From AP-15 sp963703855 (GTDB lineage Bacteria; Pseudomonadota; Alphaproteobacteria; ATCC43930; CGMCC-115725), in NCBI GenBank assembly GCA_963703855.1, contig CAVPFW010000004.1, positions 1 to 64,000 of the forward strand: 64,000 nt of DNA, written 5' to 3'. The notes beneath the pieces were generated by a model. It searched no databases. It was not told the DNA's origin and was given only the letters and a program-made list of their open reading frames with translations. A program made the position numbers and the translations under genes. Position 1 is the stretch's first letter. Every line of letters begins with the position of its first letter. This document shows positions 35,688-45,600 of this stretch, piece after piece.

Positions 35688-36680
35688 TCACTCGGCATCC
35701 GCTTGGTCTTCGATTCCCGCCGCTTCGGCAGCGACCAAGCCCAGAGCCGACCAATCGAGTTCCGCGTAGCCGTGGGCCAGACCGGTGATCATTCGGTCGC
35801 GCACGACGCTGACCGAGGGCATTGGGACGTTGGCCGCCTCCGCTTCCGCCATGGCCAAACGGACATCCTTGAGTGCTAATGGAAGCGCAAAGCCCGCTGG
35901 CATGAAACGCTGGGCGACGATCTTGGCGCCGTAAATCTGATGGACCCGGCTGCCGAACATCGTCGACGTCAGTATGCTTAGAACCGCGGCCGGATCGAGG
36001 CTGCGCTTGCGCACCAGAGCCAGCGCCTCTCCAAGCATTTCCAATGTGGTCGCCATCATGGCATTGCCGACGATCTTGACCAGGTTGGCGCTCTCGGGGT
36101 CGCTGCCGATGACAAAGGTGCGTTGACCGAGCAGGTCGAACAGCGGACGGCAGCGATCGAGCGCGTCACGGGCGCCGGCCGCGATGATGAACAGTTCGCG
36201 GGCCTTCGCCGCATCGGGATTGCCGAACACCGGCGCCGCGACATAGCACTGGCGGTGCTTTTCGTGCTCCTCGGCGAATTCGCCCGCTGCGGCCGTGCTG
36301 ATCGTGCTCATCGAGAGATGCACGGCATTTGGCCTCAGACCCGCGGCCAACCCCTCTTTCCCGGTTTTGCCGAATACCGCCTCGCGAACCACGCGGTCGT
36401 CAGGCAGCATGCTGATGACGAAATCGCAGTCGAATAATTCAGCAATGCTGAATTTCGGCTCAACGCCGAGGGCCCGCACTTCCGCCGCGCGGTCCAGATG
36501 GCGAATATAGGCGATCACCCGGTAACCGCCGGCGGCGAGGTTGGCAGCCATGGCGCTGCCCATCCGACCCAGCCCGACAAAGCCGATGATTCCATCTAAG
36601 GCCGGGCGCTGGTGACGCCCACCGTTGATCGCGAGATCCGCGTCATTGTCGATGGTCAATACACTGCCCTCCATTCTCAT
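35688..36680 (-). CDS. Beta-hydroxyacid dehydrogenase / 6-phosphogluconate dehydrogenase-like protein (330 aa)
   Basis: An NAD(P)-binding beta-hydroxyacid dehydrogenase family member (3-hydroxyisobutyrate/tartronate-semialdehyde reductase type). It has the Rossmann GFVGLGRMGSAMAANLAAGGYRV, the substrate-site HLSMSTIS, and catalytic Lys in ESANLVKIVGNAMM. It has a longer N-terminal lead of about 28 residues before the Rossmann strand than most relatives, so the true start may be inside. It lies 50 nt upstream of the aldo/keto reductase gene on the same strand. Substrate unknown. Confidence 0.8.
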   Translation of the reverse strand: MRMEGSVLTIDNDADLAINGGRHQRPALDGIIGFVGLGRMGSAMAANLAAGGYRVIAYIRHLDRAAEVRALGVEPKFSIAELFDCDFVISMLPDDRVVREAVFGKTGKEGLAAGLRPNAVHLSMSTISTAAAGEFAEEHEKHRQCYVAAPVFGNPDAAKARELFIIAAGARDALDRCRPLFDLLGQRTFVIGSDPESANLVKIVGNAMMATTLEMLGEALALVRKRSLDPAAVLSILTSTMFGSRVHQIYGAKIVAQRFMPAGFALPLALKDVRLAMAEAEAANVPMPSVSVVRDRMITGLAHGYAELDWSALGLVAAEAAGIEDQADAE

Positions 36681-36841
36681 TCCGATCGCTCTCCGGCTTA
36701 CGCGCCGAGGAGGCAGCATCGGGTGCGCTTCATCAGGGGCTGAAGTACCCGCGGGACATCTCGCACTTCCTGCGCACGGTCCGAAGCGGGTGGTGGGGCG
36801 TTGCCTTGCGCCTCGCCTTTCCCAGCTATTTGATCAAAAGT

Positions 36842-37096
36842 CTATTGTGTTACTCCAGACTCGTAGTGGGCAGGGCGCCTCGAGCCGCCTCCGGTATAGC
36901 CCCCGGGCTCCCAAACCCAACCCGAGGCGCACTGCTGCTGAATAGGCTGGTTCTCTGCCTGAGCATTGGTGGTGGTCCACTGTTCATTCGCCGGCAATGA
37001 TTGCGCTCCCAGTCGAAAGGGACCCACGGTAACCGCGAGCGCCCCAATGAAGCATGGCATCTGCAACCGTATGCTGAATCTCCTATCACAGTTCAT
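36842..37096 (-). CDS. Small exported protein (84 aa)
   Basis: An N-terminal hydrophobic segment (MPCFIGALAVTVGPFRLGAQS) preceded by basic residues looks like a signal peptide. The mature part (about 50 residues) is Gln/Gly-rich with a single Cys (QQQCASGWVWEPGGYTGGG). No family is recognised. Support for the gene comes from the three-repeat GTAAA box 67 nt upstream of its ATG, the same box seen at seven other minus-strand promoters. It may be a periplasmic stress protein; this is inference. Confidence 0.6.
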   Translation of the reverse strand: MNCDRRFSIRLQMPCFIGALAVTVGPFRLGAQSLPANEQWTTTNAQAENQPIQQQCASGWVWEPGGYTGGGSRRPAHYESGVTQ

Positions 37097-37162
37097 GCGA
37101 ACCCAATTGCCGATGGCGTGGTCCGCATTCCAGTAGTTAGATCGTCTAGGGCTCAGAGGTGA

Positions 37163-37187
37163 GTAAATTCGGGTAAGTGCGGGTAAA
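37163..37187 (-). promoter_or_regulatory. GTAAA direct-repeat box c (small exported protein)
   Basis: GTAAA (37163), GTAAG (37173) and GTAAA (37183) have an exact 10-bp period on the plus strand. The coding-strand proximal repeat reads TTTACT. Confidence 0.7.
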
Positions 37188-37359
37188 AATTTTTATCAGT
37201 CAGCCGGTGCGCACGGCAATTTGGCGCCGATCGCTGCCGAGCGATCCGTAGCAGGCGATGCTCAGTTCGAGAACGCCGCAGCGCCGGCAGCGGCGACCTC
37301 CGCGGCGGCAATGACGCGGCGCGCAGCACTCAGAGTAACCACGAGGCTGTTTGCCAATC

Positions 37360-38562
37360 CTAGTGTCGATCGGGCACCAGTCCGTGCGGGTCGATCACGA
37401 ATTTGTTCGGTACGCCGGCATCGAAATTTCGGTAACCCTCAGGGGCTTGGTCGAGGGAGATGAGTTTGACGTTGACGATTTCGCCGATCGGGAGCCGCCC
37501 CCACAGGATCGCCTGCATCAGCTGCCGGTTGTACTTCAGCACCGGGGTCTGCCCGGTGTGCAGGCTGTGGGACTTTGCCCAACCGAGACCGAAGCGAAGG
37601 CTCAGCATGCCGCGTTGCGCCGCCTTATCCTTTGCGGCCGGATCGTCAGTCACGTAAAGCCCTGGGATTCCGATCGAACCGGCGGGTCGCGTGATCTCCA
37701 TCAGGCTGTTGAGCACGACCGCCGGGGCTTCGATAACCTGACCGTCGGAGCTCTGGCTCTTGGCCTCGAAGCCGACGCAATCGATTGCACAGTCGACCTC
37801 CGGCACCCCCAGCACTTCGGCTACGAGCTCGCCCAAGCGGTCGTGCGCCGAAAGGTCGATTGGCTCGAACCCGACTTTCGCGGCATGGGCGAGACGCTCC
37901 CGGTTCATGTCTCCGATCAGCACCACCGCTGCGCCAAGAATGCGCGCCGCCGCGGCCGCTGCAAGACCGACCGGTCCCGCGCCGGCGACATACACGGTCG
38001 AGCCGACGCCGACCTTGGCTGTGACCGCACCATGAAATCCGGTCGGCAGGATGTCGGTCAGGCAAGTCAGATCGCGAATCTTTTCGAGAGCCTCAGCCTT
38101 CTCCGGGAACTTCAAACAATTGAAGTCGGCGTAAGGCACCATGACGTATTCGGCCTGGCCGCCGATCCACCCGCCCATATCGACATAACCGTAAGCGCCG
38201 CCGGCCCGCTCGGGGTTGACGTTCAAGCAGACGCCGGTATTGCCCTCGCGACAGGTGCGGCAGCGGCCGCAAGCCACGTTGAATGGAACCGAGACGATAT
38301 CGCCGATGCCGAGGTATTCGACGTCGCCGCCAATCTCGATGATCTCGCCGGTGATTTCATGACCCAGCACCATGCCGGCCGGCGCCGTGGTTCGGCCGCG
38401 CACCATGTGCTGGTCGGAACCACAAATATTCGTCGCAACGACCTTTAATATGACCCCGTGCTCGACCGTTTTTCCTACCGGATTGCGGAAGGTGGGAAAG
38501 TCGATGTTCCGAACCTCGACCTCGCCGGGTCCGAGATAAACGACACCGCGATTAGAAGACAT
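37360..38562 (-). CDS. fdhA: Glutathione-independent formaldehyde dehydrogenase (400 aa)
   Basis: A zinc-dependent medium-chain dehydrogenase of the Pseudomonas putida FdhA type, which oxidises formaldehyde with tightly bound NAD. Catalytic zinc motifs are NICGSDQHM and GHEITGE; the structural zinc loop is CGRCRTCREGNTGVC. The Rossmann stretch is VYVAGAGPVGLAAAAAARILGA. The long C-terminal insertion (GIPGLYVTDDPAAKDKAAQRG...) separates it from ordinary alcohol dehydrogenases. ATG 38562 has GGAGGA 8 nt upstream. Formaldehyde to formate would feed the nearby formate-dehydrogenase-like enzyme, a plausible C1 link. Confidence 0.85.
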   Translation of the reverse strand: MSSNRGVVYLGPGEVEVRNIDFPTFRNPVGKTVEHGVILKVVATNICGSDQHMVRGRTTAPAGMVLGHEITGEIIEIGGDVEYLGIGDIVSVPFNVACGRCRTCREGNTGVCLNVNPERAGGAYGYVDMGGWIGGQAEYVMVPYADFNCLKFPEKAEALEKIRDLTCLTDILPTGFHGAVTAKVGVGSTVYVAGAGPVGLAAAAAARILGAAVVLIGDMNRERLAHAAKVGFEPIDLSAHDRLGELVAEVLGVPEVDCAIDCVGFEAKSQSSDGQVIEAPAVVLNSLMEITRPAGSIGIPGLYVTDDPAAKDKAAQRGMLSLRFGLGWAKSHSLHTGQTPVLKYNRQLMQAILWGRLPIGEIVNVKLISLDQAPEGYRNFDAGVPNKFVIDPHGLVPDRH

Positions 38563-38858
38563 GATGGCTTCCTCCGTTAGTTGGAAGGGCGAAGCCCAGA
38601 CAAGCGCCCCCTCAGTCCTTTTCCGCTTGCTAGTGCTCAGACGCATTCAGATGTTGCAGTCTCCCCTCAATCGTCATGCCCGGTCCGCGCGGCCCGCGGA
38701 CAGGCTCTTGTGCCGGGCATCCACGGAAATCGGCCGAGTTTGGGCTCCGGCTCGTGGATGCCCACGGATCTAGTCCGTGAACCGAAGGCCCACGGGGCAA
38801 GCCCGGCCAAGACGGTTTGGGTAACCGTGAATCGCGAATCTACGTGGAGCACTAGGCT

Positions 38859-41132
38859 CTAGACTTTCAGTTGCTGCGGATCGACCGGCAGGGTTCGGAT
38901 GCGTTTGCCGGTTGCCGCGTAGATCGCGTTGCAGATCGCCGGCGCGGTCGGCGGCACCCCCGGTTCGCCGACCCCACCCGGCAAATGGGTGTTGTCGACG
39001 AAATAGACGTGGGTCTCCGGCGCGATGTCGATGCGTGGGACGAGATAATCGGTGTAGTTGCTTTGCTCTACTCGTCCTCCTTTCACCGTAATGTTGCTGT
39101 AGAGCGCATTGCCGATGCTCATGACCGCAGCACCTTCCAGCTGCGCACGGACGCGGTCCGGATTGACCACCGTTCCGCAATCGATCGCCATATCAAGTCG
39201 CGGTATCGTGACCTGACCGTCATTGCCGACGGCGACATGCGCGACAACCGCGACATAGCTGAGAAAGCTGCGATGGACTGCGACACCGCGGCCCTGTCTC
39301 GAAGGCAATTTCTGGGCCCAATTGCTGTTCGCCGCGGCGAGGTCGAGCACGCCGCGCAGCCGAGCGGTATCGATCAAATACTGATCGGCGATTTTCGGAG
39401 CGAGCTGATTGACCGCGTAATTCGGATAGTCGACAAGGACGCCGAGCGCCCTTAAATCGAGGATGCGCGGCGGTCCGATCAGTTCGCGCAAATACTCGAC
39501 CGGGTCCTTTCCCGCCGCCGCCGCGAGCTCGTCGGCAAACGAGCAGACGGCGAAGGCGTGCGGGATATTGTAGACTGAGCGGTACCAGCCAATCCGCACA
39601 TGGTTCGCAGCAGCGCCGTTCTCACAGCGCACATTCGGGATGTAATAGGGCATGTCGACGACGCCCTGGCCCAGTTCGCCGCCGCTGCCGTAAACGACGT
39701 TCGCCTGGAATGTCGCCTCGATCGGAGGAAAGACGGTGCGGTGCAGCCAACCCGTGGCACGGCCGTCTTGATCGAGCCCCGCCTCAAGGTGCTGCGCGCA
39801 GATCGCGTGGTAATAATCGTGCTGAATGTCGTCTTCGCGCGTCCATGTGACCTTGATCGGCCCGCCGACCATCCGCGACAGCAGCGCTGCTTCGGCGACA
39901 TAGTCCGGCTTCGACTTGCGGCCAAAGCCGCCGCCGAGCAAGGTGACGTTAACCGTCACATCGGCTTGATTGATGCCGAGCACCTCGGCGACAGTCTGCC
40001 GCACCTGGGTCGGGTTCTGCGACGGCGACCAGGTCTCGCAAGCGCCCCCGCGCCAATGCGCGACGGCGTTGGGCACCTCCATCTGGGCGTGCGCGAGATG
40101 GGGGACAAAATAATCCGCCGAGACGCGCCGGGTTGCAGTGGCCAGCGCACTGTCGACGTCGCCATGGTTTCGCACCACCTTCCCTGGCTCCCGGGCCGTC
40201 GCCTCGAGCTCGGCGCGGTAGGCGGCGCTGTCATGCCCGGCATTGGACCCGTAATCCCATTCGATCTTGAGCCGCTGGCGGCCCTGCTGCGCCGACCAGG
40301 TGTTGTTGGCGATAACCGCGATGCCGCCCAATGGCTTGAAGCCGGACGGCATCGCAGTCGCCGGGACCTCGACGACGCGCTCGACGCCGGCGACCGATAA
40401 CGCATCCTGCGGGTCGAACGACTTGACCTTGCCGCCATACACCGGGCACCGCTCGACCGAGGCATATTTCATGCCCGGAACGACGACGTCGATGCCATAG
40501 GTCGCGCGGCCGCGAACGATGTCTTTGAGATCGACGATCGGATAGGGTTTGCCGATATAGCGCCAGTGCTTGCGGTCCTTCAGCCGCACCTGGTCCGTCG
40601 GCGGGACCGGCATCCCCGCGGCGAGCTTGGCGAGATCGCCAAAGGCGAGCTTGCGCCCGCTGGAGGCGTGGACGACAAACCCGTTTTGCGCCCGGCATTC
40701 GGCGACCCGAACATCCCAGGCCTGGGCCGCGGCGGTTTCGAGCATTTGCCGGGCGGTGGCGCCGGCCAGTCGCATCGGCCCAAAGAACTGCCAGGTGCTG
40801 CGCGAGCCGTCCGTGTTCTGGTCGCCGTATTTTGGGTCGCCTTGCGCCTGGAGAACCCTGACGCGGCTCCAATCGGCCTCGAGCTCGTCGGCGAGCACCA
40901 AAGGCAAATCGGTCTTGATGCCAGTGCCCATCTCGGCGCGGCTCGCGACAATCGTCACCAGGCCCGTCCCGTCGATCGTCACAAACACGTTCGGCTGAAA
41001 CGCCGGTGGTTCGGCGGCTTCGGCAAAGGGAAGCTTGCGGAACCCGACGTGGAAACCGAGAGCGAGTCCGGACGCGGACGCGGCTCCCTTGATTAGATCC
41101 CGCCGGCTCACATTGGCAATCGCAGTCATCAC
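38859..41132 (-). CDS. iorB: Tat-exported molybdopterin subunit, isoquinoline 1-oxidoreductase beta type (757 aa)
   Basis: The large molybdenum subunit of a xanthine-dehydrogenase-family enzyme. It carries a twin-arginine signal (SRRDLIKGAASASGLALGF), so the enzyme is periplasmic. Cofactor-site stretches are GGGFGRKSKPDYVAEAA and the terminal GVGEPGVPP, whose Glu is the catalytic base of the family. The order and spacing match IorB-like subunits, which oxidise N-heterocycles or aldehydes. ATG overlaps the IorA stop (ATGA). Electrons would pass through the IorA iron-sulfur clusters to the cytochrome c encoded first in the operon. Substrate unknown. Confidence 0.85.
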   Translation of the reverse strand: MMTAIANVSRRDLIKGAASASGLALGFHVGFRKLPFAEAAEPPAFQPNVFVTIDGTGLVTIVASRAEMGTGIKTDLPLVLADELEADWSRVRVLQAQGDPKYGDQNTDGSRSTWQFFGPMRLAGATARQMLETAAAQAWDVRVAECRAQNGFVVHASSGRKLAFGDLAKLAAGMPVPPTDQVRLKDRKHWRYIGKPYPIVDLKDIVRGRATYGIDVVVPGMKYASVERCPVYGGKVKSFDPQDALSVAGVERVVEVPATAMPSGFKPLGGIAVIANNTWSAQQGRQRLKIEWDYGSNAGHDSAAYRAELEATAREPGKVVRNHGDVDSALATATRRVSADYFVPHLAHAQMEVPNAVAHWRGGACETWSPSQNPTQVRQTVAEVLGINQADVTVNVTLLGGGFGRKSKPDYVAEAALLSRMVGGPIKVTWTREDDIQHDYYHAICAQHLEAGLDQDGRATGWLHRTVFPPIEATFQANVVYGSGGELGQGVVDMPYYIPNVRCENGAAANHVRIGWYRSVYNIPHAFAVCSFADELAAAAGKDPVEYLRELIGPPRILDLRALGVLVDYPNYAVNQLAPKIADQYLIDTARLRGVLDLAAANSNWAQKLPSRQGRGVAVHRSFLSYVAVVAHVAVGNDGQVTIPRLDMAIDCGTVVNPDRVRAQLEGAAVMSIGNALYSNITVKGGRVEQSNYTDYLVPRIDIAPETHVYFVDNTHLPGGVGEPGVPPTAPAICNAIYAATGKRIRTLPVDPQQLKV

Positions 41133-41581
41133 GCTGCCTCCGTCGCCGATTTAATGGCCTGCCTAATGCGCTGATAGGTGCCGCAGCGGCAGATGTTCCC
41201 GGACATCGCGTCGATGATCTGCTGATCGCTCGGCTTTGGCGTCTGTTTGAGCAGCGCCGCGGCCTGCATGATCTGACCGGCCTGGCAATAGCCGCATTGC
41301 GGAACGTTGTTTGCCTCCCAGGCAAGCTGGACCGGATGCGTGCCATTGCCGCTGAGACCCTCGATCGTGACGACCTCGTGCCCTCGCGCGTCGGCCAAGG
41401 CCGTCAGGCAGGAGCGGACCGCCTGACCGTCGAGATGGATGGTGCAAGCTCCGCAGGCACCGACGCCGCAGCCGAATTTGGTCCCGGTCAGGCCGACGAT
41501 GTCGCGAATGGCCCACAAGAGCGGCATTTGCGGGTCGGCGTCGATGGTGTGCTCGACGCCATTGATCTTGATCTGTGGCAA
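41129..41581 (-). CDS. iorA: [2Fe-2S] subunit, isoquinoline 1-oxidoreductase alpha type (150 aa)
   Basis: A small two-cluster iron-sulfur subunit of the xanthine-dehydrogenase family. The plant-ferredoxin cluster is bound by KFGCGVGACGACTIHLDG and a later Cys in RSCLTAL. The second cluster is bound by CGYCQAGQIMQAAALL and GNICRCGTYQRIRQAI. It has no signal peptide of its own and would be co-exported with the Tat-signal-bearing large subunit. It is coupled to iorB by ATGA and follows the cytochrome c gene by 45 nt. Confidence 0.9.
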   Translation of the reverse strand: MPQIKINGVEHTIDADPQMPLLWAIRDIVGLTGTKFGCGVGACGACTIHLDGQAVRSCLTALADARGHEVVTIEGLSGNGTHPVQLAWEANNVPQCGYCQAGQIMQAAALLKQTPKPSDQQIIDAMSGNICRCGTYQRIRQAIKSATEAA

Positions 41582-41626
41582 GGGAATTCTCCGTGAGAAA
41601 TTAGAACGCCGATTGGGCCATTGGCC

Positions 41627-42004
41627 TCATTTCTTGAGCGTGTTGAGATAAGCAATCACGTTCTGCCGATCGGCCTCGCTTGAAAGATTGACGAACATTT
41701 TGGTCCCGTGAACGAAGCCGACCGGGTTCGCGAGAAACTTGTCGAGATTGGCATCGTTCCAGGTCACGTTTGCATCCTTCATATTGGGGGAAAAGTTGAA
41801 CCCGGGTGCCGATCCGCTCTTGCTGCCGACAATACCGGCGAGGGCTGGGCCGATCTTGTTCTGACCGGGCGCAATGGCATGGCACCCTGCGCAGTGGGCC
41901 GCGAACACCCTCTGGCCGGCCGCGGGATCGCCGGCCAACACCGTCGACGAGCTCCCCAGCACCGTCATCAACGCGAGTCCTGCTTCGCGGAGCGGCCGCT
42001 TCAT
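41627..42004 (-). CDS. Class I cytochrome c (125 aa)
   Basis: A periplasmic mono-haem cytochrome c with signal peptide (MKRPLREAGLALMTVLGSSSTVLA), haem-binding CAGCH and the mitochondrial-type order up to the axial Met in HGTKMFVNL. The C-terminal helix ADRQNVIAYLNTLKK is intact. It leads the iorA-iorB operon and is the likely electron acceptor of the molybdoenzyme. A three-repeat GTAAA box lies 128 nt upstream of its ATG. Confidence 0.85.
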   Translation of the reverse strand: MKRPLREAGLALMTVLGSSSTVLAGDPAAGQRVFAAHCAGCHAIAPGQNKIGPALAGIVGSKSGSAPGFNFSPNMKDANVTWNDANLDKFLANPVGFVHGTKMFVNLSSEADRQNVIAYLNTLKK

Positions 42005-42131
42005 TTCTTACCTCCGAATTTCACCAGCTCTTTTCCAAGTCCCGGGCCGCACTGCATCTGCGAGCGTCCGTGCGCCCCAGACAAGGGCAGGGCCCGCGCT
42101 CGATAATTAGATTGCTGACGCTCCAAGCCCA

Positions 42132-42156
42132 GTTAAGCTGCGTAAAAATGCGTGAA
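42132..42156 (-). promoter_or_regulatory. GTAAA direct-repeat box d (cytochrome c-iorAB operon)
   Basis: GTTAA (42132), GTAAA (42142) and GTGAA (42152) have an exact 10-bp period on the plus strand. The coding-strand proximal repeat reads TTAACTGGG. Confidence 0.65.
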
Positions 42157-42158
42157 AC

Positions 42159-42347
42159 TCAGCTTCTTGAGCGGGGTCGGGGCCACCTTCTGCCAACCGA
42201 ACAAAAATGCGGCCGTTCCTGCTGCAATGGGCCGGCCACAGGTGGGCCCGGTGCGGGAGGAGGATCACTGGGTAGGTTGACATAGACCTGGCCGCCACAA
42301 ACGTCATCGCGGCCGGGATAATGGAAGTCCCGATGACCGCATCTCAT
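42159..42347 (-). CDS. Possible small proline-rich protein (62 aa)
   Basis: The minus-strand frame MRCGHRDFHYPGRDDVCGGQVYVNLPSDPPPAPGPP... has protein-like character in its first half (two Cys, then a Pro-rich stretch) but an arginine-rich end. Its main support is a three-repeat GTAAA box starting 32 nt upstream. No family is recognised. It may instead be part of a long leader of the cytochrome c operon. Confidence 0.3.
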   Translation of the reverse strand: MRCGHRDFHYPGRDDVCGGQVYVNLPSDPPPAPGPPVAGPLQQERPHFCSVGRRWPRPRSRS

Positions 42348-42378
42348 TCCAACATAGGCCGGATCGCATGCCTCCCAA

Positions 42379-42403
42379 GTAAGCTCCGGTCAAAATTGGT
42401 AAA
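42379..42403 (-). promoter_or_regulatory. GTAAA direct-repeat box e
   Basis: GTAAG (42379), GTCAA (42389) and GTAAA (42399) have an exact 10-bp period on the plus strand. It is the second box upstream of the cytochrome c operon, or it serves the possible small gene at 42159-42347. No gene is supported between this box and 42666. Confidence 0.6.
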
Positions 42404-42665
42404 TCATCGTGGCAGTGGCATTCGTTCTGCGGGATGAGTCGGTCGTGGCCGACCATCTGCTTTGGGTCGACGATTTCGTCAAAACATTTTTTACCGATAC
42501 CGCCCGACAGGAGTGCGGCCTGCTTTGAAGTCGGATGTCGTTCGTTGGCTCGTGCGTGCTTACGGACGCGTTATCGCAGCCGATCACTGGGGCGAAATCC
42601 GTGGGCAGCGCCACCGAAGACAGCTGCTGGTGCAGCAGTCCCGAGCGGTGGTCTGGAGACGACGC

Positions 42666-45600
42666 TCACTCCGGGGCGCCGCCGGCCGCCGACGCTTCAA
42701 CCAGGCCCCGGCGAGAGCCCCGCAGGCGGCCCAGCCAATGGCCGAGTTGGTCCATGTAGATATAGACCACCGGCGTGGTAAACAAAGTCAGCACCTGCGA
42801 CACCAGGAGCCCGCCGACGATCGCATACCCGAGCGGCTGGCGAATTTCTGACCCGATGCCGGTGCCGAGCATCAGCGGGACGCCTGCGAGCAAAGCGCAC
42901 ATCGTGGTCATCAGAATGGGACGAAAGCGCAGCCGGCAGGCCTCGTGGATCGCCTCCTCGGTGCCGAGGCCGCGCTCGCGCTGGCCGGCCAACGCAAAGT
43001 CGACCAGCATGATGCCATTCTTCTTGACGATGCCGATCAACAGAATGATCCCGATGATACCGATCACGTCGAGCGGCATGCCGAACAGCATCAAGGTCAG
43101 CAAAGCCCCGAGCCCGGCCGAGGGCAAGGTAGAGATGATCGTGATTGGGTGGATCGTGCTCTCGTAGAGCATGCCGAGGATGATGTAGACCGCGATCATC
43201 GCCGCCAGGATCAGGATCGGCGTGCTGCTCAGCGAATTCTGAAATGCCTGTGCGCTGCCCTGAAAACTGGTGGCAATCGAGCGTGGCAGGTCGAGCCCTC
43301 TCGTTGCCTGCTGGATCGCCGTTACCGCCTCGCCGATCGAGACGTTCGCAGGGAGATTGAAGCTCAGAGTTACCGACGGGAATTGGCCCTGGTGGTTGAC
43401 CGCAATCGGTGCCACTGTCGAGGTGATCGCGGCGAACTCGCTCAACGGTACTTCGGCGCCGCTGGACGCGGTCGCATAGATGCGGCTCAGCGCGTTTGGC
43501 CCGAGTTGGAAATCGGGCTGGACTTCGAGGATCACGAAATATTGGTTCAGCCTCGTATAGATGCGCGCCGCTACCCGCTGGCCGAACGCGTCATAGAGGA
43601 TCGAATCGACAACCGAGGGGTTGATGCCCAGCTGCGAGGCGAGCTGGCGGTTGATCTCGATCTTCATGACCCGGCCAGTGCTCTGTTGGTCGCTGGCGAC
43701 ATCGGTCAACTGCGGCAATGCCTGCAACTTCTTTAACAGGATCGGCGCCCAGTGATCGAGCTCGTCGCTGTCGACATCGACCAGTGTGTATTGGTATTGG
43801 GTCTTCGAGAGCCGCGCGCCGATCGTGATGTCTTGGGCGGCCTGCATGTATAAGGTTACGCCCCAAACCGGCTGCAGCGCCTTGTTCAACCGCGCGATCA
43901 CCTGGTCGGCGCTGGCCGTCCTTTGACCGAGCGGCTTCAAGGTGATGAACATACGGCCGTCATTCTCGGTAACCGTCGGCCCGCCGGGTCCGATATAGGC
44001 GTTCGCCGCGGCGACCGCGGGATCCTTCGTCACTACTGCGAGAACCGCCCGCATGCGGTTCTTCATCGCCTGCGGCGAAATGTTTTGCGCGCCCTCCGCG
44101 ATGCCGACGATCAGGCCGGTGTCTTGCTGCGGGAAAAAGCTTTTGGGGATCTCGACGAACAGCACGCCGGTCAGCGCGACGGTCGAGAGCATTACCATCA
44201 AGGTGGCAAAGCGATGCCGCAGTGCCATCACCAACCCCCGATCGTAAGCAGCGGCCAGCCCCTCAAACAAACGCTCGAGCGCGCGCGCGAGACGGCCCGG
44301 CGGGGTCTCGCCCTCCGCGGTCAAGACCCGGGCGCACATCATCGGCGTCAAAGTCAGCGAGACGATGACCGAGACCAGGATCGCCACGGCGACGGTAACC
44401 GCGAACTCGCGGAACAAAAGACCGACGATGCCGCTCATCAGGAACAGCGGAATGAACACCGCAATCAGCGAAATCGAGATCGACATGATCGTAAAACCGA
44501 TTTCGCCCGCCCCTTCGAGAGCGGCCTGCATCGGCGTCTTCCCTTCCTCGATGTGCCGCACGATGTTCTCGATCATTACGATCGCATCGTCGACGACAAA
44601 GCCGACCGCGATCGTCAGCGCCATCAGTGATAGATTGTCGAGACTGTAGCCGAGCACATACATGACCGCGAAAGTGCCGATCAGCGACATCGGCACCGAG
44701 ATCGCCGGGATCACGGTCGCCCAGAGCTTGCGTAAAAACAGGAAGATGACGCCGACGACCAGCGCCACCGTCAACAGCAGCGTGTGCTGAACATCGGTGA
44801 CGCTGGCCCGGATGGTCTGGGTGCGGTCGGAAACGACATGGATTTTGATCGACGGCGGCAGTGAGGCTTCGAGCTGCGGCAACGCCTTCCTGATCTGGTC
44901 GACCGTGGCGATGACATTGGCGCCCGGCTGGCGCTGGACCGCTATGATGACGGCCGGTTCGGTGTTCATCCAGCCCGCCAAGTTCACATCTTGCGGGGCC
45001 ACGATGGCCCGGCCGACATTGCGCACGCGTACCGGTCCGCTAGAGCCGAAGGCACTGCTGCGGTTGGCGAGGATGTAGTCGTTGAACCCTTGCGCCGTCA
45101 TCAACTGGTCGTTGGTCTGCAGCGCGAAGGCCTGGTTGGCGCCATACAAGGTGCCTTTCGGCTGGTCGACCGTAGCAGTGGCCAGCGCCGTCCGCACCGC
45201 CTCCAGGTCGAGGCCGTCTGCGGCCAGCAGCGCCGGGTTGACCTGCACCCGGATTGCGGGGTTTTGCTCGCCGCCGACATCGACCTCGCCAACGCCCGGC
45301 ATTTGCGAAATCTTTTGCGCGAGGATGCTGTTCGCGTAATCGCTGACCGTGGTCAGCGGCAGCGTCTGCGAGGTCAGCGCGAGCATCAGCACCGGCGTGT
45401 CGGCCGGGTTGGTCTTCCGGTATATCGGCGGATTGGGCATTGTCGGCGGCAGCTGCCCGGCCGCTGCATTGATTGCCGCCTGCACATCCTGCGCCGCCGA
45501 ATCCACGGTGCGGCTGCGGTCGAATTGCAATGTGATCTCGGCATATTCGGTGGCGCTGCTCGAGGTCATCTGCGTCAGGCCGGGTATCTGTCCGAACTGG

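Noticed and set aside
37163..37187. Iteron or replication-origin reading of the GTAAA repeats
   Set aside because: The copies are spread singly over 25 kb, each near a gene start and in fixed orientation to it, which fits promoters rather than an origin.
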